Shown: positions 1 through 7,038 of the stretch, in pieces | How positions within the stretch are numbered: the stretch's first letter is position 1 | How the letters are laid out: the number at the start of each line of letters is the position of its first letter | Assembly: GCA_938022295.1 (NCBI GenBank) | Contig: CALIDR010000175.1 | Location: 1 to 26,731 of the forward strand | Direction: 5' to 3' | From: an uncultured Burkholderiaceae bacterium | Lineage (GTDB): Bacteria; Pseudomonadota; Gammaproteobacteria; Burkholderiales; Burkholderiaceae_C | Length of the DNA: 26,731 nucleotides | Program-made: the position numbers and the translations under genes | The notes under the pieces: model-generated | The model's database searches: none | What the model was told of the DNA's origin: nothing | The model's input: only the letters and a program-made list of their open reading frames with translations

Positions 1-170
1 GCCCAGGCGCCCAGCAGCAGCGCCGCGGCGACGAAGCGCGTGCCCATCTGCAGGAACGGCGGCAGCGCGACCAGCGCCCACTTGATCGCGAGGTACGACG
101 TGCCCCAGACGATCCAGGTCGCGGCCAGGCAGGCGGCGATCAGCGCCGTGGGGGCGGTGCGCTCGGTCAT
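1..170 (-). CDS. EamA/DMT-family transporter, N-terminal fragment
   Basis: Partial gene that starts at the ATG complementary to 168-170 and runs off the left edge; only about 56 residues are visible. The translation begins MTERTAPTALIAA and continues with a hydrophobic segment containing WIVWGTSYLAIKWAL and then LPPFLQMGTRFVAAALLL. This matches the first two membrane helices of drug/metabolite-transporter (EamA, RhaT/YedA-like) proteins, where an IWGS/T-YLAI motif in helix 1 and a PPF...RF segment in helix 2 are typical. The substrate cannot be inferred. The gene is divergent from rraA, with 66 bases between the two start codons. It is a different gene from the complete EamA transporter at the right end of the window. 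Confidence 0.8.
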   Translation of the reverse strand, partial: MTERTAPTALIAACLAATWIVWGTSYLAIKWALVALPPFLQMGTRFVAAALLLGAW

Positions 171-236
171 CGCGGCATCGTAACGGGCCCCGTTGCATAC
201 TCGCTGCTCCCGCCACCGTTAGCCGCCGACCGATCC

Positions 237-728
237 ATGAGCTCCGTCCCGCCCGTCACCTGCGACCTCTGCGACGCCCACAAGGCCGACACCAGCGGCG
301 CGCTGCGCGTGCTGCCGCCGGTGTTCCGCGACTTCGGCGCCGTGACGGCGTTCGCCGGCCCGGTGTCGACGGTGCGCTGCTTCGAGGACAACTCGCTCGT
401 CAAGGCGGCGCTCGACGAGCCGGGCGAGGGGCGCGTGCTCGTCGTCGCGGGCGGCGGGTCGCTGCGGCGCGCGCTCGTCGGCGGCAACCTCGCCTCGGCG
501 GCGGCGCGCAACGGCTGGGCCGGCATCGTCGTCGACGGCTGCGTGCGCGACGTCGTCGAGCTCGCGCAGTGCACGGTGGGCATCCGCGCGCTGGCGCCGA
601 TGCCGCTGGCCACCGACAAGCGCCAGGAGGGCCAGCGCGACGTGCCGGTGCTCGTGCAGGGCCTGTGGGTGCGCCCCGGCGAGCGGCTGGTGGCCGACGC
701 CGACGGCATCGTCGTGCTGCCCGCCTGA
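237..728 (+). CDS. rraA: RraA-family protein (RNase E inhibitor / HMG aldolase fold)
   Basis: 163 residues, about the length of E. coli RraA (161). Recognisable family segments are the N-terminal TCDLCDAH, VRCFEDNSLVKAAL, the glycine-rich VLVVAGGGSLRRALVGGNLA, and WAGIVVDGCVRDV with its conserved G-x-x-R-D. In enteric bacteria RraA binds RNase E and inhibits mRNA decay. Many proteins of this fold instead act as class II 4-hydroxy-4-methyl-2-oxoglutarate or oxaloacetate aldolases or decarboxylases, and the sequence retains the G-x(n)-R-D metal and substrate region needed for that, so the in vivo role is open. No strong ribosome binding site precedes the ATG. It ends two bases before the next gene and is probably cotranscribed with it. 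Confidence 0.85.
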   Translation: MSSVPPVTCDLCDAHKADTSGALRVLPPVFRDFGAVTAFAGPVSTVRCFEDNSLVKAALDEPGEGRVLVVAGGGSLRRALVGGNLASAAARNGWAGIVVDGCVRDVVELAQCTVGIRALAPMPLATDKRQEGQRDVPVLVQGLWVRPGERLVADADGIVVLPA

Positions 729-730
729 GG

Positions 731-1243
731 ATGTCGGCCGCCTGGACCGTGGTGCCCTCGACGCCCGAGGAGATCGAGGCGGTGGCGCGGCACTGCCGCA
801 AGCTCGTCACGCAGCGCGCGCTGCTGGCCGCCGGCGTGGCCGTGGTGCCGATCCCGGGCCTGGACTGGGTGACCGACGTCGGCGTGCTCGTCAAGGTCAT
901 CCCGCGCATCAACGACGCCTTCGGCCTCACGCCCGAGCAGATCGAGCGCCTGGCGCCCGACCGCCGCGTCGTCGTCTACAAGGCGATCTCGGCCGGCGGG
1001 GGGCTGCTGATCGGGCGCCTGGTCACGCGCGAGCTCGTGCTGCAGGTGCTGCGCCTGGTCGGCGTGCGGCTGACGGCGCAGCAGGCGGCCAAGTACGTGC
1101 CGCTGGCCGGGCAGGCGGTTTCGGCGGCGCTGACGTTCTCGGCGCTGAAGTTCGTCTGCGAGCAGCACATCCGCCAGTGCATGGAAGTCGCGCGGCAACT
1201 GCAACTGCCGGCGCCGGCGGAGACCGTCGAGCGGGCCGCCTGA
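731..1243 (+). CDS. Conserved hypothetical protein, DUF697-like
   Basis: 170 residues. The ATG follows the rraA stop by two bases and the overlapping GAGG of that stop region serves as ribosome binding site. The protein has hydrophobic, glycine-rich stretches: LLAAGVAVVPIPGLDWVTDVGVLVKVIPRIN near residues 33-63, then AISAGGGLLIGRL and a C-terminal AAKYVPLAGQAVSAALTFSALKFV. The pattern A-G-x-x-x-x-P-I-P-G-L-D followed by a charged helix and a later YVPLAGQAV repeat is characteristic of proteins annotated DUF697 (YcjF-like, sometimes fused to GTPases). I recognise it only at that level. It may be membrane-associated. No catalytic motif is visible and there is no obvious link to the sulfur genes. 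Confidence 0.7.
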   Translation: MSAAWTVVPSTPEEIEAVARHCRKLVTQRALLAAGVAVVPIPGLDWVTDVGVLVKVIPRINDAFGLTPEQIERLAPDRRVVVYKAISAGGGLLIGRLVTRELVLQVLRLVGVRLTAQQAAKYVPLAGQAVSAALTFSALKFVCEQHIRQCMEVARQLQLPAPAETVERAA

Positions 1244-1281
1244 GTGCGCCGGCCCGGCGTGCCGCAACAGAACCGCGTCGC

Positions 1282-1287
1282 TACAAT
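1282..1287 (+). promoter_or_regulatory. Putative -10 box of the tRNA-Pro promoter
   Basis: The hexamer TACAAT lies 9 bases upstream of the mature tRNA 5' end, the usual distance for a sigma-70 -10 element of a tRNA gene. No convincing -35 is visible about 17 bases further upstream, so the call rests on position and the hexamer alone. Confidence 0.4.
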
Positions 1288-1296
1288 GACCGTCAT

Positions 1297-1373
1297 CGGG
1301 GTGTAGCGCAGCCTGGTAGCGCAACTGCTTTGGGAGCAGTGGGTCGGATGTTCGAATCATCTCACCCCGACCA
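1297..1373 (+). tRNA. tRNA-Pro(UGG)
   Basis: A 77-base cloverleaf with encoded CCA. The acceptor stem pairs CGGGGTG (1297-1303) with CACCCCG (1363-1369), followed by discriminator A and CCA. The D arm contains AGCGCAGCCTGGTAGCGC. The anticodon arm is ACTGC-TTTGGGA-GCAGT, giving anticodon TGG. The T arm holds the canonical TTCGAAT. A cytidine at position 1 with a G at the acceptor partner fits bacterial tRNA-Pro. It lies between the DUF697-like gene and the sox regulator. Confidence 0.97.
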
Positions 1374-1427
1374 TCGCCGCACCGCAGTCCCGGGTGCGAG
1401 GGTCGACGCAGGCGACGGCAGGTCTCG

Positions 1428-1793
1428 ATGAACGACGCGGCAGCGGAACTGAGCGAGCTGGAGGGGCTTTTCGAACGGGTCTCGGGCTACTTCTCGCTGC
1501 TCAGCGAGCCGATGCGGCTGAAGATCCTGCACGTGCTGTGCAACACCGAGCGCAGCGTGGGCGAGATCGTCGACGCGCTGGGCGCGACGCAGGCCAACGT
1601 CTCGCGCCACCTGAACCTGATGCACCGCGCCGGCGTGCTGTCGCGCCGCAAGGAAGGCAACCTGGTCTTCTACACGGTGTGCGACGACGAGGCCGTGCAG
1701 CTGTGCCGCACCGTGTCGGTGAACATGGCCAGCACGCCGGAGCCGGCGGTCAAGCGCTCGAGCGCTCGCCGCTTCATGCCCAAGTCGGCCTGA
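1428..1793 (+). CDS. ArsR/SmtB-family regulator, SoxR-like
   Basis: 121 residues with a winged helix-turn-helix typical of ArsR/SmtB repressors: LLSEPMRLKILHVL (residues 24-37), SVGEIVDALGATQANVSRHLNLMHRAGVLSRRKEGN (43-78) and the wing/dimer segment LVFYTVCDD. Members beside sox operons (SoxR of Paracoccus and Pseudaminobacter) repress sox genes and respond to thiosulfate or sulfane sulfur through cysteines; related BigR/SqrR sense persulfides with a Cys pair. Cysteines here are C38, C85 and C93. C38 sits about three residues later than the ILC cysteine of BigR/SqrR, so the same thiol switch cannot be assumed. The gene lies directly upstream of soxC on the same strand. A weak AGG-containing site precedes the ATG. 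The regulatory role is inferred from context. Confidence 0.8.
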   Translation: MNDAAAELSELEGLFERVSGYFSLLSEPMRLKILHVLCNTERSVGEIVDALGATQANVSRHLNLMHRAGVLSRRKEGNLVFYTVCDDEAVQLCRTVSVNMASTPEPAVKRSSARRFMPKSA

Positions 1794-1802
1794 CGGGCCG
1801 CT

Positions 1803-1835
1803 GACGTCCCGCACCCGGGTTTTCCCCGGGGCGTC
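1803..1835 (+). terminator. Stem-loop between the regulator gene and soxC
   Basis: CCCGGG (1814-1819) pairs with CCCGGG (1825-1830) across a TTTTC loop, and outer GACG/CGTC bases can extend the stem. No T-run follows, so it would be at best a weak terminator or an mRNA-stabilising hairpin. Confidence 0.35.
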
Positions 1836-1846
1836 TGCGCGAATCT

Positions 1847-1866
1847 ATATGCGTTAATACTCATAC
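1847..1866 (+). promoter_or_regulatory. Putative soxC promoter with ArsR-type operator
   Basis: The AT-rich island before soxC contains TATGCG-TTAATA-CTCATA (1848-1865), an interrupted palindrome with a 6-base centre. The same half-sites and spacing occur upstream of fccA (25495-25512, TATGCG-N6-CGCATA). The centre includes TAATAC, a plausible -10 element, so a protein bound here would block RNA polymerase. Assigning it to the adjacent SoxR-like repressor is an inference. Confidence 0.5.
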
Positions 1867-1887
1867 ACGGAAAGAGGCAGGTTCCCG

Positions 1888-3240
1888 ATGAGCAGTCAAC
1901 CCTCGTTCCCCGGCCGCTTGCGCAAGGCGCCGGAGAACTTCGTCAGCCGCGAGCTCAAGCTCGCCGTCGACAAGCACGGCCTCGACGGCGAGCGCCGCGG
2001 CTTCCTGCGCAAGAGCTTCGCCGCGGCCGCGGCGTCGATGGCCGCCACCGGCGCGGCGCTCGCGCAGCCCAAGGGCGAGGACGCGATCCTCAAGCTGCCC
2101 GAGCACACGACCGGGCTCGGCCAGCCGGTGGCCGCGCGCGGCTACGGCGTGCCGTCGAAGTACGAGGCGGGCCTGCAGCGCCGCGAGAGCCCGGGCCTCA
2201 CGCGCGTGAGCCAGGCGAGCGTGTCGTTCTGCCCGCTGCAGGGCCTGTTTGGCATCATCACCCCGAGCGGCCTGCACTTCGAGCGCCACCACCAGGGCTG
2301 GTGGGACATCGACCCGACCAAGCACCGCCTGATGATCAACGGGCTGGTGAAGACGCCGCTCGTGTTCACCGTCGACGAGATCATGCGGCTGACACCGGTG
2401 TCGCGCATCCACTTCATCGAGTGCGGCGCGAACACCGCCATGGAGTGGGGCAACGTCGCCGTGCCCACCGTGCAGTACACGCACGGCATGATCAGCTGCA
2501 GCGAGTTCACCGGCGTGCCGCTGCGCGACCTGCTCGACATGGCCGGCGCCGACTACAAGAAGGGGCGCTACATCCTCGCCGAGGGCGCCGACGGCTCGTC
2601 GATGACGCGCACGATCCCGATGGAGCTCGTCGAGTCGGGCGAGGTGCTGGTTGCCTACGGCCAGAACGGCGAGATGCTGCGCCCCGAGAACGGCTACCCG
2701 CTGCGCCTCGTCGTGCCGGGGGTGCAGGGCGTGAGCTGGGTCAAGTACCTGCGCCGCATCGAGGTCGGCGACCAGAAGTACGCGGCGAAGGACGAGGTCA
2801 GCCACTACGTCGACCTGATGCCCGACGGCCTGCACCGCCAGTACACCGGCATCCAGGAGTGCAAGTCGGTCATCACGACGCCCTCGGGCGGCCAGATCCT
2901 GCTCGACAAGGGCTTCCACAACATCAGCGGGCTGGCGTGGTCGGGGCGCGGCAAGATCAAGCGCGTCGACGTCTCGGTCGACGGCGGGCGCAACTGGCGC
3001 ACCGCGCGCATCGACGGTGCGGTGCACCACAAGGCGCTGACGCGCTTCAACATCGACTGGGTGTGGGACGGCAAGCCGGCGATCCTGCAGTCGCGCGCGA
3101 TCGACGACACCGGCTACGTGCAGCCGACCTACGCGCAGCTGCGCAAGGTGCGCGGCACGCGGTCGATCTATCACAACAACGCGATCCAGTCGTGGCTGGT
3201 GGCCGAGTCGGGCGAGGTGAGCAATGTCCAGGTTTCGTGA
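1888..3240 (+). CDS. soxC: SoxC, molybdenum subunit of sulfane dehydrogenase
   Basis: 450 residues. A twin-arginine signal sits at residues 36-60 (ERRGFLRKSF, then an alanine-rich stretch ending ALAQ), so the protein is exported folded to the periplasm. The body is a sulfite-oxidase-type molybdopterin domain. The Mo-ligating cysteine is C179 in HFIECGAN, followed by VQYTHGMISCSEFTGVPL, and the C-terminal part is the Mo-co dimerisation domain (KIKRVDVSVDGGRNWR). In the Sox pathway SoxC with SoxD oxidises the sulfane sulfur on SoxY-cysteine-S-S- to the sulfonate level, giving up six electrons. The N-terminal extension before the RR is long but usual for SoxC. It overlaps soxD by 17 bases, implying translational coupling. 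Confidence 0.95.
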   Translation: MSSQPSFPGRLRKAPENFVSRELKLAVDKHGLDGERRGFLRKSFAAAAASMAATGAALAQPKGEDAILKLPEHTTGLGQPVAARGYGVPSKYEAGLQRRESPGLTRVSQASVSFCPLQGLFGIITPSGLHFERHHQGWWDIDPTKHRLMINGLVKTPLVFTVDEIMRLTPVSRIHFIECGANTAMEWGNVAVPTVQYTHGMISCSEFTGVPLRDLLDMAGADYKKGRYILAEGADGSSMTRTIPMELVESGEVLVAYGQNGEMLRPENGYPLRLVVPGVQGVSWVKYLRRIEVGDQKYAAKDEVSHYVDLMPDGLHRQYTGIQECKSVITTPSGGQILLDKGFHNISGLAWSGRGKIKRVDVSVDGGRNWRTARIDGAVHHKALTRFNIDWVWDGKPAILQSRAIDDTGYVQPTYAQLRKVRGTRSIYHNNAIQSWLVAESGEVSNVQVS

Positions 3241-4285
3241 CGCGCTGGCCATCGGCGCGCTGGTCGCCGCGTGCGGCGCCGTGTGGGCGCAGAAGCTGCC
3301 GCCCGGCATCGGCCGCGTGGCCACGCCCGACGAGGTGAAGGCGTGGGACATCGACGTGCGGCCCGACTTCAAGGGCCTGCCGCCGGGGTCGGGGTCGGTC
3401 GCCAAGGGGATGGAGGTGTGGGAGGCCAAGTGCGCTTCCTGCCACGGCGTGTTCGGCGAATCGAACGAGGTGTTCCAGCCGATCGTCGGCGGTACCACCG
3501 CCGAGGACATCAAGACCGGCCGCGTCAAGGGCCTCGTCCACGGCGAGGGGCGCACGACCCTGATGAAGGTCAACACGCTGTCGACGCTGTGGGACTACAT
3601 CAACCGCGCGATGCCGTGGAACGCGCCGAAGAGCCTGAGCGTCGAGGAGGTCTACGCGGTCACCGCTTACATCCTGCACCTGGGCGACATCCTGCCGGCC
3701 GACTTCGTGCTGTCCGACGGGAACATCCGCGACGTGCAGAACCGCATGCCCAACCGCTACGGCATGACGACCGACCACGGCATGTGGCTGCCCGACGGCA
3801 AGCCCGACGTGCGCAACACCGCGTGCATGAAGAACTGCGCGGTCGACGTCGCCAAGGTCGCGTCGTACCTGCCCGACTTCGCGCGCGACGCGCACGGCAA
3901 CCTGATCGAGCAGAACCGTCCCGTCGGCCCGGTGCGCGGCATCGACGTGACGCAGCCGCCGGGCACGCGGCCGTCGTCGTCGACGGCCGCCGCGGCGGTC
4001 GTCGCGGCAGCGCCGGCCGCCGCCGCGGGCGGCTCGGCGCTCGAGCTGGCGACGGCACAGGCCTGCACGGCGTGCCACGGCGTCAACAACACGATCGTCG
4101 GCCCGGGATTCACCGAGATCGCCGCCAAGTACAAGGGCAGGGCCGACGCCGAGGCCTACCTCACCGAGAAGATCCGCGCCGGCGGCAGCGGCGTGTGGGG
4201 CGCGGTGCCGATGCCGGCGCAGCCCCAGCTCTCCGCCGACGACGCGGCCAAGCTGGCGCGCTGGATCGCCGCCGGGGCGAAGTGA
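3224..4285 (+). CDS. soxD: SoxD, diheme cytochrome c subunit of sulfane dehydrogenase
   Basis: 353 residues with a signal peptide ending near VWA-Q. The first heme-binding site is CASCH (C70, C73, H74), with M130 in RAMPWNAP as the likely distal ligand. The second is CTACH (C281, C284, H285), with M330 in GAVPMPAQ. The two cytochrome domains are joined by an alanine/serine/proline-rich linker at about residues 246-270. The second domain closely resembles a free-standing class I cytochrome c551/c552 (AAKYKGRADAEAYL, GGSGVWGAVPMP). SoxD takes electrons from SoxC and passes them to the cytochrome pool. The start lies inside soxC, giving the 17-base overlap. The next gene is 215 bases away. Confidence 0.93.
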   Translation: MSRFRDALAIGALVAACGAVWAQKLPPGIGRVATPDEVKAWDIDVRPDFKGLPPGSGSVAKGMEVWEAKCASCHGVFGESNEVFQPIVGGTTAEDIKTGRVKGLVHGEGRTTLMKVNTLSTLWDYINRAMPWNAPKSLSVEEVYAVTAYILHLGDILPADFVLSDGNIRDVQNRMPNRYGMTTDHGMWLPDGKPDVRNTACMKNCAVDVAKVASYLPDFARDAHGNLIEQNRPVGPVRGIDVTQPPGTRPSSSTAAAAVVAAAPAAAAGGSALELATAQACTACHGVNNTIVGPGFTEIAAKYKGRADAEAYLTEKIRAGGSGVWGAVPMPAQPQLSADDAAKLARWIAAGAK

Positions 4286-4301
4286 CGGCCGATGGGGGCA
4301 A

Positions 4302-4317
4302 ATACGGCTTGCCGTAT
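4302..4317 (+). promoter_or_regulatory. Perfect inverted repeat in the soxD-soxY gap
   Basis: ATACGGC-TT-GCCGTAT is a perfect 7-base inverted repeat with a 2-base centre, 16 bases after the soxD stop and about 185 bases before soxY. It is too short in its loop to be a good RNA hairpin and is not followed by T residues, which favours a protein-binding site. The half-site resembles but does not equal the one upstream of soxC. The remaining soxD-soxY spacer (4318-4485) shows no gene. Function unproven. Confidence 0.4.
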
Positions 4318-4500
4318 GGCCGCCATTGGGGCGATATTCGGTGCCGCAGGGGTGCGTGCGGCGCCGCAATGGGCGACTGGCACCAGGGGTCGCCTGCAGT
4401 GACGGGGCGAGTTGGGCAGACAATCCCGCGTCCGCGGGGGCGGCAAACCGATCGGCCGGCGGGCCTTTCGATCGTCGGGTTTAGACACAAGGAGTGCGAG

Positions 4501-4977
4501 ATGAGCATGAATCGACGCAAGGCGCTGCAGACCACCGGTGGTCTGGGCGCGCTGGGCCTGTTCGTGGCCGCCGGCGTGATCACGCCGGAAGAGGCGCGGG
4601 CGCAGCAGGCGGAATGGAACAAGACGGCGTTCGAGACCAAGGACGTCAACAGCACCGCCAAGGCGCTGGGCGGCGACACGCCGGCGGCGAGCGACAAGGT
4701 CACCGTCACCGGCCCCGACATCGCCGAGAACGGCGCCGTGGTGCCGGTGGGCGCGACCTCGACCCTGGCCAACGTGCAGATGATCGCGCTGCTGGTCGAG
4801 AAGAACCCGAACGCCCTGGCGGCGATGTTCAACCTCAGTCCCGAGGCCGAGCCGTTCGTCACCACGCGCGTCAAGATGGGGCAGAGCTCCGACGTCTACG
4901 CGCTCGTGAAGGCCGACGGCAAGTTCTACGTCGCCAAGAAAGAGATCAAGGTCACCCTCGGCGGCTGCGGCGGCTGA
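4501..4977 (+). CDS. soxY: SoxY, sulfur-carrier subunit of SoxYZ
   Basis: 158 residues. The N terminus carries a Tat signal (MNRRKALQTTGGLGALGLF) with probable cleavage after EARAQ. The protein ends in GGCGG, the flexible arm of SoxY, with C156 as the residue that carries thiosulfate and later intermediates as a persulfide adduct. The middle contains the immunoglobulin-like SoxY fold (VQMIALLVEKNPNALAAMF, VTTRVKMGQSSDVYALV). SoxY has no export signal partner other than its own Tat peptide; SoxZ is carried with it. AAGGAG six bases upstream of the first ATG supports this start over the in-frame ATG two codons later. It is followed by soxZ after 27 bases. Confidence 0.96.
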   Translation: MSMNRRKALQTTGGLGALGLFVAAGVITPEEARAQQAEWNKTAFETKDVNSTAKALGGDTPAASDKVTVTGPDIAENGAVVPVGATSTLANVQMIALLVEKNPNALAAMFNLSPEAEPFVTTRVKMGQSSDVYALVKADGKFYVAKKEIKVTLGGCGG

Positions 4978-5004
4978 CCGTCATCACGACTCAAGGAGAT
5001 TCAC

Positions 5005-5316
5005 ATGGGAAGCCCGATGCGCATTCGTGCCACCGAGAGTGGCGGCGTCGTCGACGTCAAGGTGCTGATGAGCCACATCATGGAAACCGGCCAGCGCAAG
5101 GACGCGTCCGGCAACACGATCCCGGCGCACTTCATCTCGAACGTGACGGCCAAGCACGGCGACAAGGTCGTGATGACGGCCCAGTGGGGTCCGGCGGTGT
5201 CGAAGGACCCGTTCCTGAACTTCAAGTTCAAGGGCGGCAAGAAGGGCGACAAGGTCACCGTGACCTGGGTCGACAACAAGGGCGACACCCGCACCGACGA
5301 AGCGACGGTGTCCTGA
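5005..5316 (+). CDS. soxZ: SoxZ, partner of the SoxY sulfur carrier
   Basis: 103 residues, the normal SoxZ length, without signal peptide. Recognisable segments are MRIRATESGGVVDVKVLMSH, METGQRKDASGNTIPAHFI and the C-terminal WVDNKGDTRTDEATV. SoxZ forms a tight beta-sandwich heterodimer with SoxY and is thought to cross the membrane on the SoxY Tat signal. AAGGAG with a 7-base spacer precedes the ATG. A strong intrinsic terminator follows, so soxYZ ends its own transcription unit. Confidence 0.96.
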   Translation: MGSPMRIRATESGGVVDVKVLMSHIMETGQRKDASGNTIPAHFISNVTAKHGDKVVMTAQWGPAVSKDPFLNFKFKGGKKGDKVTVTWVDNKGDTRTDEATVS

Positions 5317-5330
5317 CCGTCGTTCGGCCG

Positions 5331-5370
5331 AGGGCCCCTGCCGCGCCAGGCCGGGGCCTTTCGTTTTTGT
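5331..5370 (+). terminator. Rho-independent terminator after soxZ
   Basis: A GC-rich stem pairs the GGCCCC segment at 5333-5338 with GGGGCC at 5353-5358, and is followed by TTTCGTTTTTGT. It lies 15 bases after the soxZ stop codon. Confidence 0.85.
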
Positions 5371-5481
5371 GCAGGAAGGCCGCCGCGGCGGCCGGATCGC
5401 AGCCGCATCCGGGCCGTCACCGATGGTTCGCGGCGCACGCGCAGTGTTCAATCGTATACGCATGGATTCAAGGAGATGCGC

Positions 5482-6294
5482 ATGAGACTGCCGATGTCCG
5501 TCCTGGCTGTGGCTTGCGGTGCCGCCGCCGTGGCGGTGGCCGCCGGGGCCTTTGCCCAGGGGTCGACGACCGAGGAGATCGAGCGCTACCGGCAGATGAT
5601 CGCCGACGGCAACCCCGCCGAGCTGTACGAGATGCGCGGCGAGGAGCTGTGGAAGACGAAGGCCGGGCCGAAGAACGCGACGCTCGAGCAGTGCGACCTC
5701 GGGCTCGGGCCGGGCGTCACCAAGGGCGCCTACGCGCAGATGCCGCGCTACTTCGCCGACACCGACCGCGTGCAGGACGCCGAGTCGCGGATCCTGACCT
5801 GCATGCAGAACCTGCAGGGCATCGACCCGAAGGAAGTGATCGCGGGCCGCTGGGGGCAGGGCAAGCGCGCCGACGTCGTTGCGATCGTGACCTGGCTGTC
5901 GGGCGAGTCCAAGGGGATCAAGGTCAACGTCCAGCCCAGGCACCCGAAGGAAAAGGAAGCCTACGCGCTCGGGCGCAAGGCGTTCTACTTCCAGGGCGGC
6001 CCGCACGACTTCTCGTGCGCCTCGTGCCACGGCGAGGACGGCAAGCGCATCCGCCTGCAGGACCTGCCGAACATCACCAAGCCCGAGGGCGCGCACAAGG
6101 GATGGACGACTTGGCCCGCGTACCGTGTCAGCAGCGGTCAGATGTGGTCGATGCAGCACCGCCTGGAGGACTGCTACCGCCAGCAGCGATTCCCCGAGCC
6201 GATCTACACCTCGGAACTGACGATCGCGCTGTCGTACTTCATGGCCGCGAACTCGCACGGCTACGAGATGGCCACGCCGGGCATCAAGCGCTGA
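5482..6294 (+). CDS. soxA: SoxA, monoheme cytochrome c subunit of SoxAX
   Basis: 270 residues from the ATG at 5482, chosen because AAGGAG (5470-5475) is six bases upstream of it; that same site abuts the earlier ATG at 5476 with no spacing. A signal peptide ends near AGAFAQ. The single heme site is CASCH (C179, C182, H183), and C231 in EDCYRQQRF is the conserved cysteine that ligates the heme iron and is modified to a persulfide. The N-terminal domain lacks a CxxCH and instead has C71 and C107, as in monoheme SoxA where a disulfide replaces the first heme. SoxAX couples thiosulfate oxidatively to the SoxY cysteine. It is 19 bases upstream of soxX. Confidence 0.95.
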   Translation: MRLPMSVLAVACGAAAVAVAAGAFAQGSTTEEIERYRQMIADGNPAELYEMRGEELWKTKAGPKNATLEQCDLGLGPGVTKGAYAQMPRYFADTDRVQDAESRILTCMQNLQGIDPKEVIAGRWGQGKRADVVAIVTWLSGESKGIKVNVQPRHPKEKEAYALGRKAFYFQGGPHDFSCASCHGEDGKRIRLQDLPNITKPEGAHKGWTTWPAYRVSSGQMWSMQHRLEDCYRQQRFPEPIYTSELTIALSYFMAANSHGYEMATPGIKR

Positions 6295-6313
6295 CACTGC
6301 ACGGAGACACCGC

Positions 6314-6961
6314 ATGACACGCATCACGCTCACCGCGACGGCCGTCGCCGTCTTGCTCGCCGGCTGCGCCGCCGGCGGCCCGGACCCGAAGGCGATGGAA
6401 GAGAAGTTCGCCCAGCTCAAGCAGACGAACTTCAAGCCCCGCGGCATCGCGACGATGGACCGGCTCAAGCAGGACGAGGCGCAGAAGCTGTGCTCGAACC
6501 CGGACGCCTGGTCCGGCAAGGAGTTCGAGGCCGCGCGCAAGAAGGTCGAGGAGATCAACCTGGCGTCGGTCAAGTGGCCGAGCGACGGCAAGTTCCTCGG
6601 CGACTGGAAGCAGGGCGAGGCGATCGCGCAGAGCGGCCGCGGCCTGACCTACACCGACACCGCGCAGACGGTCAACGGCGGCAACTGCTACAACTGCCAC
6701 CAGATCGACAAGAAGGAGATCTCGCACGGCACGATCGGGCCGAGCCTGTGGAACTACGGCAAGCTGCGCGGCGTGACCGATCCGAACTCGGCGGCCGCCG
6801 AGCCGATCGTCAGGTACACGTGGGGCAAGATCTGGAACGCCAAGGCCTACAACGCGTGCTCGAACATGCCGCGCGCCGGTCACATGGGCATCCTCAACGA
6901 GCAGCAGGTCAAGCACATCATGGCACTGCTGCTCGACCCGGCCTCGCCGGTCAACCAGTGA
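6314..6961 (+). CDS. soxX: SoxX, monoheme cytochrome c subunit of SoxAX (lipoprotein-type)
   Basis: 215 residues. The N terminus has a lipobox LLAGC, with C18 as the predicted lipid-attachment cysteine. The heme motif is CYNCH (C125, C128, H129) and the distal methionine is M185 or M191 in SNMPRAGHMG. About 100 residues of mostly charged sequence separate the lipobox from the cytochrome domain, so it belongs to the long SoxX type rather than the short 120-150 residue type. SoxX accepts electrons from SoxA. GGAG lies about 9 bases before the ATG. A perfect hairpin terminator follows. Confidence 0.93.
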   Translation: MTRITLTATAVAVLLAGCAAGGPDPKAMEEKFAQLKQTNFKPRGIATMDRLKQDEAQKLCSNPDAWSGKEFEAARKKVEEINLASVKWPSDGKFLGDWKQGEAIAQSGRGLTYTDTAQTVNGGNCYNCHQIDKKEISHGTIGPSLWNYGKLRGVTDPNSAAAEPIVRYTWGKIWNAKAYNACSNMPRAGHMGILNEQQVKHIMALLLDPASPVNQ

Positions 6962-6992
6962 CGGCGCGGCGCGCGAGCGCTGGCCGCAGGAC

Positions 6993-7020
6993 GGGGCCGC
7001 CGCGCGCGGCCCCTTTCGTT
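6993..7020 (+). terminator. Rho-independent terminator after soxX
   Basis: GGGGCCGC (6993-7000) and GCGGCCCC (7006-7013) form a perfect 8-base-pair stem with a 5-base loop, followed by TTTCGTT. It lies 31 bases after the soxX stop and separates soxAX from soxB. Confidence 0.8.
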
Positions 7021-7026
7021 CGGCAC

Positions 7027-7038
7027 AATATCCATATT
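7027..7038 (+). promoter_or_regulatory. AT-rich inverted repeat in the soxB promoter region
   Basis: AATAT-CC-ATATT is a perfect inverted repeat within the only AT-rich stretch between the soxX terminator and soxB, 25 bases before the soxB start. It probably overlaps the promoter. It could be an operator for an ArsR-type repressor, whose sites are often AT-rich inverted repeats, but it differs from the soxC and fccA palindromes. Confidence 0.4.

Noticed and set aside
1297..1373. tRNA-Pro as the attachment site of a genomic island carrying sox and cbb
   Set aside because: No integrase and no repeated copy of the tRNA 3' end was found further along the window. Composition does not visibly change across the tRNA.
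1378..1398. Hairpin after tRNA-Pro as its terminator
   Set aside because: CGCACC/GGTGCG can pair but the loop is nine bases and no T-run follows; it may be chance in GC-rich DNA.
1861..3576. Long minus-strand open frame opposite soxC and soxD
   Set aside because: High G+C leaves long stop-free antisense frames. The product is arginine/histidine/alanine-rich with no domain, and the plus strand carries unmistakable soxC and soxD.
5476..5481. Upstream ATG of soxA as the start codon
   Set aside because: The Shine-Dalgarno AAGGAG ends immediately before it, leaving no spacing; the ATG at 5482 has a six-base spacing.
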